A DNA stretch of 64,000 nt. It comes from Candidatus Kapaibacterium sp. (lineage in GTDB: Bacteria > Bacteroidota > Ignavibacteria > Kapaibacteriales > UBA2268). The stretch spans positions 134,408-198,407 of the forward strand of contig JAMLHE010000006.1 of assembly GCA_023957315.1 (NCBI GenBank). The letters run 5' to 3'. A program made the translations under genes and the position numbers. Below the pieces are notes generated by a model. That model was not told the origin of the DNA. It made no database searches and saw only the letters and a program-made list of their open reading frames with translations. Numbering within the stretch: the stretch's first letter is position 1; each line of letters opens with the position of its first letter. Below are positions 27,216 to 35,744 of this stretch, one piece after another.

Positions 27216-28013
27216 ATGAACAGTGATTTCCCTAAAATTAATAGTTCGCAAATCTTTAATACGGGAAGTTCAATTGTAATTAAATCCGAACTCAAGGATA
27301 AATTCCCTGAGCTCGGGTTTTTAATAGGTGATGTCCGAGAAAGTTTTACTGAGATTCTTGGCGTTGAAATCGGTAGTATAGGTATTTATGAAGAAGCTTT
27401 GACGCATCGTTCATACCCTGTGCAAGCCGAGTCGAAGTCACCATCTTCAAATGAAAGATTGGAATTTCTCGGTGATGCTATCTTGGATATGATTGTTGCA
27501 GAGTATCTATTTGTTTACTACAATATTGACAGCGAAGGAACTTTAACAAAGCTGCGTTCAAGATTGGTGAACAAGCATTCATTAGCTGTCTGTGGCAAGA
27601 AAATGAATATCGAGAGATTTTTGCGTATTAGCCACAGTGCTGCTAAAACAGTCCAAGCAGGAAACGAAACTATTCTTGCAGACGCTATGGAAGCTATAAT
27701 CGCAGCTATTTATCTGGATTTGGGTCTTGATGAAGCCCGAAAATTCGTAATAAACAAAATGTTTCCTTTGATTATTCAAGAATCATTACTGGACGACACA
27801 AATTACAAAAGCAGATTGTTGGAATTGGTCCAAGCGGAAGGAAAGAAATCTCCTGAATATATCGTTATTGAGGAAGATGGACCGCCTCACAATAAAAACT
27901 ATACGGTCGCTGTCGTAATCGAAGGAATTCAGAGCGGTATTGGTAATGGCAAAAGCAAAAAAGACGCCGAACAAATTGCCGCCAAAAGAGCATTAATAAG
28001 TCATTATTTATAG
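27216..28013 (+). CDS. rnc: Ribonuclease III
   Basis: The 265-residue protein has the RNase III signature NERLEFLGDAILDM (catalytic Glu/Asp cluster), the second acidic site DAMEAIIAAIYLD, and a C-terminal dsRNA-binding domain ending GKSKKDAEQIAAKRAL. It cuts double-stranded RNA during rRNA maturation. The start at 27216 lies 10 nt after the fabF stop; about 35 extra N-terminal residues precede the nuclease domain compared with E. coli. Confidence 0.95.
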   Translation: MNSDFPKINSSQIFNTGSSIVIKSELKDKFPELGFLIGDVRESFTEILGVEIGSIGIYEEALTHRSYPVQAESKSPSSNERLEFLGDAILDMIVAEYLFVYYNIDSEGTLTKLRSRLVNKHSLAVCGKKMNIERFLRISHSAAKTVQAGNETILADAMEAIIAAIYLDLGLDEARKFVINKMFPLIIQESLLDDTNYKSRLLELVQAEGKKSPEYIVIEEDGPPHNKNYTVAVVIEGIQSGIGNGKSKKDAEQIAAKRALISHYL

Positions 28014-28034
28014 AATTATTTTAACAAAATAAAA

Positions 28035-29474
28035 ATGGAAAAGATAATAATTGAAAAAAGCAGACCCGGAAGACGTGGTTATTCTTTGCCAAAGCTTGAT
28101 GTCGGAACTTCCGATATGCAAAAGTCCATTCCGGAACAGTTCTTACGTAAAGAAGCCGCAAAGTTGCCTGAGATTGCTGAAATTGAAGTAGCTCGCCATT
28201 TTGGTCGTTTGAGCCATTTAAACTACAACATCGAACAAGGTTTATACCCTTTGGGTTCTTGCACGATGAAGTATAACCCTAAAATCAACGAAACTGTTGC
28301 ATCTATGAGTGGTTTTGCAGATTTGCATCCCAATTCGACCGACGAAATGTCTCAAGGTGCATTGGAAGTTATGTTTAAATTAGGCGAAGTTCTCAAGGAA
28401 ATCTCAGGTATGCAAGGTGTTTCTTTGCAACCTGCTGCGGGTTCACAAGGCGAATTAACAGGTATATTGATGTTTAGAGCTTACCACAAACATCGTAATG
28501 ATACTAAAAGAACCAAAATACTCATTCCGAATGCGGCACATGGCACAAACCCTGCTTCTGCTGCAATAGCAGGATTCGAAATCGTAGAAATTGATTCAAA
28601 TGCCGAAGGGATGGTTGACATTGAGGATTTACGTTCCAAAATTGGCGATGATGTTGCCGGATTTATGCTAACAAACCCGAATACAGTAGGTATATTTGAA
28701 AAGGAAATCGAAACAATCGCAGAACTAATAAGAGGTTGCGGTGGTTTGATGTATATGGATGGTGCAAATTTGAATGCCCTTTTGGGTATTGCACGTCCCG
28801 GAGATATGGGATTTGATTGTGTTCATATCAATTTGCACAAGACATTCTCGACTCCACATGGTGGTGGTGGTCCGGGTTCAGGTCCGGTATGTGTAAGCGA
28901 AAGATTGATTCCTTATTTGCCGATTCCACAAATCGCGAAACATAATGATAAATATAAATTAGATTTCGATAAAGAGCACTCAATTGGTCGAGTCCATACC
29001 TTCTTCGGCAACTTCGGAATGTTTATCAGAGCTTATACATATATCAGTATGCATGGCAATGAAGCATTGAGGCAAATATCTGAAAATGCTATAATTAACT
29101 CAAATTACTTGAGAGCACTTATCAAAGATAATTACAAAATTCCATATACCGAATTCGGTATGCACGAATTTGTGATTTCTGCCGATTACCAAAAGGAATT
29201 GGGTGTTAGTGCCAAAGATATAGCCAAGAGATTGTTGGATTACGGTTTTCATGCCCCGACGATTTATTTCCCGCTAATAGTTCACGAATGTATGTTGATT
29301 GAACCTACTGAAACCGAATCAAAGGAAAATATCGAACAGTTTGCTGATGTTATGAATAAAATAGCTCAGGAGGCAAGAGAGAACCCTGAATTAGTAACTT
29401 CTGCTCCCTTGAACACTCCAATCAGAAGAGTTGATGATGCACTTGCTGCCAGAAAATTGAATATACGTTGGTAG
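28035..29474 (+). CDS. gcvPB: Glycine dehydrogenase (decarboxylating) subunit 2
   Basis: The 479-residue PLP enzyme is the C-terminal half of a split glycine cleavage P-protein. The PLP lysine is Lys269 in NLHKTFSTPHGGGGPG. Other marks are YPLGSCTMKYNPK, LQPAAGSQGELTG and AHGTNPASAAIAGF. The partner subunit gcvPA and the other gcv genes are not in the window, although it is read together with the fab-rnc cluster. A strong terminator follows. Confidence 0.95.
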   Translation: MEKIIIEKSRPGRRGYSLPKLDVGTSDMQKSIPEQFLRKEAAKLPEIAEIEVARHFGRLSHLNYNIEQGLYPLGSCTMKYNPKINETVASMSGFADLHPNSTDEMSQGALEVMFKLGEVLKEISGMQGVSLQPAAGSQGELTGILMFRAYHKHRNDTKRTKILIPNAAHGTNPASAAIAGFEIVEIDSNAEGMVDIEDLRSKIGDDVAGFMLTNPNTVGIFEKEIETIAELIRGCGGLMYMDGANLNALLGIARPGDMGFDCVHINLHKTFSTPHGGGGPGSGPVCVSERLIPYLPIPQIAKHNDKYKLDFDKEHSIGRVHTFFGNFGMFIRAYTYISMHGNEALRQISENAIINSNYLRALIKDNYKIPYTEFGMHEFVISADYQKELGVSAKDIAKRLLDYGFHAPTIYFPLIVHECMLIEPTETESKENIEQFADVMNKIAQEARENPELVTSAPLNTPIRRVDDALAARKLNIRW

Positions 29475-29502
29475 TAATTTGTTAAAATTTGATTTTATTT
29501 AC

Positions 29503-29532
29503 AAAAAGCGTCCGTTGCGACGCTTTTTTTTT
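29503..29532 (+). terminator. Rho-independent terminator after gcvPB
   Basis: AAAAAGCGTC (29503-29512) pairs with GACGCTTTTT (29519-29528) around a 6-nt loop, followed by more T residues. Confidence 0.9.
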
Positions 29533-29621
29533 AACTTAAAATCGTTTTTTCCCGTCATTACTTGAAACCTTTTGGACATTCATGTGTCTATTAGAATAGA
29601 TGATTTTTAACCGGAGAGACA

Positions 29622-32600
29622 ATGTCGAATTTCGTTCGTAGCATAAATGTTTTGATTCTAATATTAATATCTTTGAATTTTGTGGATGCAAATTCACAAT
29701 TAATGACTGCACAACAATTTGGTAAGAATAAGGTTCAGTATAGAAATTTCAATTGGAAATACATCCAATCCGCTAATTTTGATGTTTATTATGATGAAGG
29801 GCATAAATATATTGCAGAATATACTGCACTATCTGCCGAAAGAGCTGTTGCATCTATCCAAAGCACAGTAAACTTCAGATTGACAGGTAGAGTTTCCATA
29901 ATAGTCTATGCGGCTCATAATGAATTTCAACAAACCAATGTGATAAGAAGCTTCATGCCTGAAGGAGTCGGCGGCGTAACAGAGTTATTCAAAAACCGTG
30001 TCGTAGTGCCATTCCAAGGAGATTACGCTCAACTTGACCACGTTATTCATCACGAGCTTGTACATGCTGTACTCAATGATATGTTTTATGGTGGTACTTT
30101 CCAATCAGCTATTTCTTCAAGTTCGGGTTTTATGATTCCATTGTGGCTCAATGAAGGACTTGCCGAATGGGAAAGTTTGCGTGGAATGAATACCGAAACA
30201 GATATGTTTATGCGTGATTTGCTTTTGAGTGAAAAACTTCCACCTCTGAATAGGTTGAATGGATTCTTAGCTTATCGCGGTGGTCAAACTTTTTATTGGT
30301 ATGTAGCTGATAAATATGGCAAGGAAAAAGTTGGAGATTTTGTCAATAAATTGAAGATTCATAGGAATCTTAACATAGCTTTTGAAAGCGCCTTCCAAAT
30401 GGATTTAGAAAGCTTTTCCGAAAAATGGGAAAGAGATTTGAAGAGGTACTATTGGCCCGACTTGGAAATATTTACCGATTTAAAAGATTTCTCGACTCCT
30501 GTGACAGACCATTATAAGGACAGGACTTACTATAACTCATCTCCGGCGATTTCACCCGATGGCGAAAAGATTGCTTTTATTTCTGCTCCCGGCGGCACTT
30601 TTGGCATTTTTGTCCGAGATATAGATGACAAAAATTCGACTCGCCAATTAGTAAGCAGCTTTAGGAAGCAGGATTTTGAAGACCTGAATATGTTAACACC
30701 GGGTATTTCTTGGGACCCAACCGGGAAAAAAATCGCCGTTTCAGCTAAATCCGGTGGGGAAGATGCTATTTTCATAATTGATGCCGAAACAGGTGATTAT
30801 GATAAAATTACTCCGGGAATTATATCTATTTCATCTGTGGATTGGTCTAATAGCGGAAATGAAATTGCCTTCATAGGTTCTGAAACAAACAGAAGTGATA
30901 TTTACATTTATGATTTGAAAACCAAAAATCTTACCAACATTACTAACGACATCTTTTCCGATAAATTTTTAAGATGGTCAGGCGATGATTCTAAGATATT
31001 TTTCGGTTCGGATAGGTCAACTAATCTATCTCCTGTTTTGGAATCTTTCAAAATGTGGAACTATTATGTTTATCAAACAGATTTGTACGAATTGACAATC
31101 GCTGATGCTTCAATCAGAAGATTGACCTTTGATTCCGATAATAATAAGTCATCAGTGACTCCATTAACCGGTCAGGACAAAATACTATACAGCTCGGATA
31201 AAAATGGTATCAGTAACGTTTATGTGCTTGATTTAAATACTTTAGAATCAAGACCGATTACAAATTCAATTAATGCCATAACTCAAATAGCTTTATCGAA
31301 AGATGCCACAAAATTATTATTTACTACTCAAGTCAACGGTGGCTATGATATTTATATGATGAGATATCCTCTCGAGAAAAAATTAGATTTTGACGAATTG
31401 CCACTTACGAAGTTCAAGCAAGGCGAAAGCGAAAAACAGAAAATTATTGATAATATTGCAAGCGATAATAAAAAATCCGAAGAAGAAAAACTTGTTGGTT
31501 ATGGTGATTTTGAAATTGGATTCGAACAGCAAAAATTGGTTTCTCCAAATATTGACGCTTTGGTGAAACGTGACCAAAACATTCAAAATAATGAAGTTGA
31601 AATTTCGGATTTTAAAGAAAACGATTACAAGGTTTCTTTTTCTACCGATTTAGTAATGGGAAACCCCGGTTATAGTACTTATTATGGAATGCAAGGTGTT
31701 ACCCAAATGCTGTTTAGTGATGTATTAGGCGACCATCAAATATTTTTCCAAGCAAATATATTGATGGATTTGAGAAACAGTCAGTTTTACCTTGCATATA
31801 ACTATTTGCCGAAAGTGATAGATTATCAAATAAGTGCATTCCATACATCAGCATTTGTTTTGAGAACAGATAATTACTACCATAGATTCCGTAATTTTGG
31901 CACAGGTTTGAAAGCATCATATCCAATTACAATGTTTCAACGATTTGAACTTGGAACGAATTTTATGTTCTTAACACGAGAGAATGTCGATGTGCCACAA
32001 TTTCCGTCAGATGAGCGTTTTCTAATTGTACCTAATGTTCGTTACACTCATGATAATACATTATGGGGCTATTACGGACCTCGTGACGGCTCGAGATTTT
32101 TTGTAGATGTTACTGCCTCGCCTAAACTGTCTGAGACTTCAGGAGTAGGGTTCTTGACGTTTTCCGCAGATTATAGAATTTATTTCCCATTAGGCGAATG
32201 GATTAGCATTGCTGCAAGAACAGCAGGTGCTGCAAGTTTTGGTCCTGACCCGATTAATTTTTATATGGGTGGCACCGATAATTGGATAAACCGTAAGTTC
32301 AAGAACGATCGTTTACCTTTTAACGAGCCTCAAGATTTTGCTTTCATGGCTTTTCAAACTCCATTGAGAGGATGGCAAGTTGCTGAGTTAACAGGTAATA
32401 AATATTTTTTATCAAATTTTGAACTGAGATTTCCATTATTGACAGCTTTAGTAGCAGGTCCACTACCAATTCTCATATCGGGTATCAACGGTGCGCTATT
32501 TTTCGATATTGGCGGAGCATGGAATAATGATTTTGTATATGCCCGTAAAGACGAAAACGGAAATTTACAACCTGTCAATCTATTGATGAGTACCGGCATT

Positions 32601-32714
32601 GGCATCAGGAGCTATTTCTTGGGAATACCATGGAAAGTTGACATTGCCTGGCGAAATCAATATACAGGATGGTCTGAACCAAATTATTTGATTTCTATGG
32701 GCTTAGACTTTTAA
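29622..32714 (+). CDS. Peptidase MA-like / TolB-type beta-propeller / outer-membrane beta-barrel protein
   Basis: The 1030-residue protein has a signal peptide (cleavage near DANS, about residue 24). The N-terminal domain carries a zinc-protease HELVH (144-148) followed by LNEGLAEWES with Glu178, the peptidase-MA/gluzincin pattern. Residues about 300-580 hold PD40/TolB propeller repeats (SPDGEKIAFIS, WDPTGKKIAVSA, WSNSGNEIAFIG). The last 340 residues resemble a surface-antigen (Omp85/D15-like) barrel with LRFPLLTALVAGPLPI and a C-terminal strand ending in Phe (SMGLDF). The combination occurs in FCB bacteria, but its substrate and role are unknown to me. It reaches to within 3 nt of the convergent response regulator gene. 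Confidence 0.8.
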   Translation: MSNFVRSINVLILILISLNFVDANSQLMTAQQFGKNKVQYRNFNWKYIQSANFDVYYDEGHKYIAEYTALSAERAVASIQSTVNFRLTGRVSIIVYAAHNEFQQTNVIRSFMPEGVGGVTELFKNRVVVPFQGDYAQLDHVIHHELVHAVLNDMFYGGTFQSAISSSSGFMIPLWLNEGLAEWESLRGMNTETDMFMRDLLLSEKLPPLNRLNGFLAYRGGQTFYWYVADKYGKEKVGDFVNKLKIHRNLNIAFESAFQMDLESFSEKWERDLKRYYWPDLEIFTDLKDFSTPVTDHYKDRTYYNSSPAISPDGEKIAFISAPGGTFGIFVRDIDDKNSTRQLVSSFRKQDFEDLNMLTPGISWDPTGKKIAVSAKSGGEDAIFIIDAETGDYDKITPGIISISSVDWSNSGNEIAFIGSETNRSDIYIYDLKTKNLTNITNDIFSDKFLRWSGDDSKIFFGSDRSTNLSPVLESFKMWNYYVYQTDLYELTIADASIRRLTFDSDNNKSSVTPLTGQDKILYSSDKNGISNVYVLDLNTLESRPITNSINAITQIALSKDATKLLFTTQVNGGYDIYMMRYPLEKKLDFDELPLTKFKQGESEKQKIIDNIASDNKKSEEEKLVGYGDFEIGFEQQKLVSPNIDALVKRDQNIQNNEVEISDFKENDYKVSFSTDLVMGNPGYSTYYGMQGVTQMLFSDVLGDHQIFFQANILMDLRNSQFYLAYNYLPKVIDYQISAFHTSAFVLRTDNYYHRFRNFGTGLKASYPITMFQRFELGTNFMFLTRENVDVPQFPSDERFLIVPNVRYTHDNTLWGYYGPRDGSRFFVDVTASPKLSETSGVGFLTFSADYRIYFPLGEWISIAARTAGAASFGPDPINFYMGGTDNWINRKFKNDRLPFNEPQDFAFMAFQTPLRGWQVAELTGNKYFLSNFELRFPLLTALVAGPLPILISGINGALFFDIGGAWNNDFVYARKDENGNLQPVNLLMSTGIGIRSYFLGIPWKVDIAWRNQYTGWSEPNYLISMGLDF

Positions 32715-32727
32715 AGACTAAGCTTTT
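32701..32727. terminator. Palindrome over convergent stop codons, possible two-way terminator
   Basis: GCTTAGACTTT (32701-32711) and AAAGACTAAGC (32713-32723) form a long stem with one A-A mismatch, followed by TTTT on the plus strand. It contains the plus stop (32712-32714) and the minus stop (32718-32720). Confidence 0.4.
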
Positions 32728-33932
32728 CTAACATGAACGTTCCCAAGTATGGGGTCAGTCGCATTATGAGAAATCAGCCGCTCTATTGTCTTAGTTGATA
32801 GTGTTGCACCAGAAGGTATTAATTTAAGACCTTTGTTTGTATAAATGTCACGAGTTATTATCATACCGTCTTTGAGTTCTGCAAGTTGAACAGCCATTTC
32901 AAAGGGGTCGTATAACTCCTCATCATGTGATTTCAAATATTGTTCGAGAAGTATCACCACTCTGTTATCATAAAGTCTTTGGGATTCCTTTCTAAGGATT
33001 TCGATAGCATTTTTTGATGATAAATTCCTCAATGCTCTAAGCTCTTCAAAGTCTAATGATGCTCTTATGATTCTTGATTCTAATGGAATTTGCCATGATT
33101 TGAGTCTATCCGGAATTCCACTTCCGTCGAAATTTTCATAAATATGACCGATGATTAATGCAACATGCTTGAATCGGTTTATACTTTCAACAATTGTCTT
33201 TCCGGATTGAGGCACTTGGCACATTAGTGGGTCCGTTGGTGCTCCATCTAACAGTACGGGCATTTTTAGCATAGAATCCGGTAGGAAAATACGCCCGGCT
33301 TGAGAAAGAAAAGATGCGATTTCAATATCACGGAGAGTTTCTTCATCATATTCGCTAAGATTTTTCAATATCCACACAGAACATTGCGAAACTCTTTTCA
33401 ACATGTCAATTGATGCAGGGATTCTGGCTTCGAGAAATTTGACTGCCAATTTAATCATGTCTTGCATGTCATTTTCGAGTGCTTCTGCAAGTTCCATCAA
33501 CAATTTATTTTCCGACCGAACCTGACGCTTTAGATTGATTATGCGTAGCGATGAACGGATTCTTACTAACAAACGATTGCTATCAATAGGTTTGCCCAGA
33601 AAATCATCTGCACCGAGTTCTATGGCTCTGGTGTAAATGTCATTATCAACATTTGCGGTCAGAAAAATGAAGATTGCATCTGAAAGTTCGCTTCTGCTTC
33701 TGATTTTTGTTAGTAAATCAAAACCATTCATTATTGGCATTTTGATATCGGATATTATAATATCGGGCTTTTCGTTTTGGGCAATATTAAATGCTTCTAA
33801 TCCATCTTGAGCCAAGTAAACCTTTATGTCAGGGAAATGAATTCTAATTAATGCTTCAATAGCTGTATTATTCGAAGAATCATCATCTACAACTAAGATT
33901 TTGATGATACCATTTTCATTCAATTCATCCAT
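32718..33932 (-). CDS. Response regulator with degenerate HD-GYP-type domain
   Basis: The 404-residue protein has a receiver domain at 10-130 (acidic pocket VVDDD, phospho-acceptor Asp62 in DIIISDIKMP, Lys in LGKPID). A helical linker and an HD-GYP-like domain (about 150-330) follow. The fold is recognised by IIGHIYENFDGSGIPDRL, but the metal-binding HD of ALLHDIGK is replaced (SFLSQAGRIFLPD) and GYP reads GIP. It is therefore probably not an active c-di-GMP phosphodiesterase. A C-terminal module ELKDGMIITRDIYTNKG is shared with the regulator at 61961-63097. It overlaps motB by one base. Confidence 0.82.
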   Translation of the reverse strand: MDELNENGIIKILVVDDDSSNNTAIEALIRIHFPDIKVYLAQDGLEAFNIAQNEKPDIIISDIKMPIMNGFDLLTKIRSRSELSDAIFIFLTANVDNDIYTRAIELGADDFLGKPIDSNRLLVRIRSSLRIINLKRQVRSENKLLMELAEALENDMQDMIKLAVKFLEARIPASIDMLKRVSQCSVWILKNLSEYDEETLRDIEIASFLSQAGRIFLPDSMLKMPVLLDGAPTDPLMCQVPQSGKTIVESINRFKHVALIIGHIYENFDGSGIPDRLKSWQIPLESRIIRASLDFEELRALRNLSSKNAIEILRKESQRLYDNRVVILLEQYLKSHDEELYDPFEMAVQLAELKDGMIITRDIYTNKGLKLIPSGATLSTKTIERLISHNATDPILGNVHVRKA

Positions 33933-34840
33933 TATAACTCCGGTAAAAATTGGTCAACATTCATGTGTTTTATAAGTATGCTGATACGTCTGTTTGTCAT
34001 ATCAAATGGATTATCGGGATTTCGAAGCCGCTTATCTGCAAATCCTTTCACTTCGACAATTTGCCCGTCCCACAATCCTTCTCGTTCGAGCATTCGCCTC
34101 GAAGCATTAGCTCTGTCTGTTGATAATTCCCAATTGCTGTAATCAGTTCGCGAACCATAGCCACGGCTATCAGTATGTCCTTCGAGGTCAACATAATTCG
34201 GTAATTTCCCGATTTCACGACCTAAAACTTTCAATATATCTATAGCCGCTTTGCTTAGTTTGCTACTGCCAATTTCAAAAAATAGCGACTCGGTAGATTC
34301 AATTAATTCAATTCTTAGTCCTTCTTTTGTCATTTCAATTTTTATTGAAGAAAGTATTTTCTCCAATTCGGGCATTTCCGTCATTATTTGTGAAAATCTT
34401 TTACGTAAATCATCCCCAATTTGCTCGACCCTTTCTTGAGCTAAAATACTGTCTTGGATAGCTTTATTCATTAGTCTTTGATATAAAGTATCAGTGGTCT
34501 CCTTGTCAAATTTCAAAATTGACTCGCCTTCACCCTTGGAATCGGATGCTTCAGCTTTACGTTTGGAGCTTTCTAAGTCAAGTTCAATCGGTACGGGTCC
34601 CGATTTCTTTTTACCGGAAAAAAGTTCAAATCTTTCGGGATGTTCGAAATACTCGGCAACTTGAACTTTCACTTCTTCCGACGATGCTAATATCCACATT
34701 ACAATAAAAAACGCCATCATTGCAGTAACAAAGTCAGCATAAGCAACTTTCCACGCACCACCATGGTGACCGTGTCCGCCGCCTTTTTTAACCTTTTTTA
34801 TAATAATAGGTTGTTCTTTTTGACTCTTTTGTTCAGACAT
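33932..34840 (-). CDS. motB: Flagellar motor protein MotB
   Basis: The 302-residue stator protein has a basic, His/Gly-rich N-terminus, a single transmembrane helix WKVAYADFVTAMMAFFIVMW with the proton-carrying Asp36, a plug/linker and a C-terminal OmpA-like peptidoglycan-binding domain (VDLEGHTDSRG, near residue 220; NRRISILI). With MotA it drives flagellar rotation. No other flagellar gene is in the window. The gene follows motA by 9 nt. Confidence 0.93.
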   Translation of the reverse strand: MSEQKSQKEQPIIIKKVKKGGGHGHHGGAWKVAYADFVTAMMAFFIVMWILASSEEVKVQVAEYFEHPERFELFSGKKKSGPVPIELDLESSKRKAEASDSKGEGESILKFDKETTDTLYQRLMNKAIQDSILAQERVEQIGDDLRKRFSQIMTEMPELEKILSSIKIEMTKEGLRIELIESTESLFFEIGSSKLSKAAIDILKVLGREIGKLPNYVDLEGHTDSRGYGSRTDYSNWELSTDRANASRRMLEREGLWDGQIVEVKGFADKRLRNPDNPFDMTNRRISILIKHMNVDQFLPEL

Positions 34841-34849
34841 TGTTGTTTA

Positions 34850-35710
34850 TTAACCTTTTATCGCTTCTTCGGTTTCTTTAAAACTTGGTCTATTGTGTGG
34901 GTCAATAGCTCTTCTGCCGTACTCGATTGCAACTGTAGGAGGCATGCTCTTGGCAAAAGCCAATAGTGCTGCTTTGATACATTCCAAATATTTCGCTTCT
35001 TGTTCTACTCTCTTTTCCATATTCCGTGCGATTGGACCTACAAATCCATACGCAAGCAAAACGCCCATAAACGTGCCAACCAATGCACCACCGACTTTTT
35101 TGCCGACTGTTTCGGCACCGGCAGTTATCGAAAGCATCGTAACGATAATACCCAAAACTGCAGCAACAATACCTAATCCGGGCAAAGCATCGGAAACTAT
35201 ATTAAGCGCTGCTGGAGGGTGATGTTCGTCTTGATGAATGTTCTCCAGGTCTATGTCCATCAATTCTTCCAACTCGTGTGCCGGAACGCCACCTGAGAGT
35301 ACCACTTTCAGCGTATCGCAAAGAAAATCAACGGCATGATGGTTTGCCAGAAATGAGGGGTATTTGGAAATTATTGAACTTGATTCGGGTGCTTCAATAT
35401 GTTGTTCTAACGCTATCAAACCTTCGCGTTTTGCAAATTGAAACAATTCGTAGAGCATCCTTAACAATTCAGTGTATGATTTTTTGGTAACTGTGGCACC
35501 TTTAAATATGCCCATTGCGCCCTTGATAATGCGACCATTCATTTCTTTAGAATTAGCGATTAACATCGAACCGATTGAAGCGCCACCAATAATAATGTAT
35601 TCATAAGGATGAAGGAAAAAGGCAACTGCATCCATATTGAATTCTGCAGCCCAAAAGAATCCCCCAAATACACAAACAAAAACCACAAGAAGTCCAACAA
35701 TTACATACAT
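34850..35710 (-). CDS. motA: Flagellar motor protein MotA
   Basis: The 286-residue protein has four transmembrane helices. The charged cytoplasmic loop AKREGLIALEQHIE carries Arg95 and Glu102, which contact the rotor in known motors. The conserved prolines lie in ALPGLGIVAAVLGI and in AYGFVGPIARN. Its length and loop place it with true MotA proteins and not ExbB/TolQ. It lies 34 nt after the TPR lipoprotein gene and upstream of motB. Confidence 0.93.
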   Translation of the reverse strand: MYVIVGLLVVFVCVFGGFFWAAEFNMDAVAFFLHPYEYIIIGGASIGSMLIANSKEMNGRIIKGAMGIFKGATVTKKSYTELLRMLYELFQFAKREGLIALEQHIEAPESSSIISKYPSFLANHHAVDFLCDTLKVVLSGGVPAHELEELMDIDLENIHQDEHHPPAALNIVSDALPGLGIVAAVLGIIVTMLSITAGAETVGKKVGGALVGTFMGVLLAYGFVGPIARNMEKRVEQEAKYLECIKAALLAFAKSMPPTVAIEYGRRAIDPHNRPSFKETEEAIKG

Positions 35711-35744
35711 CGTCTATCCAATATTTTTTAAGGATTTTGTTTCT

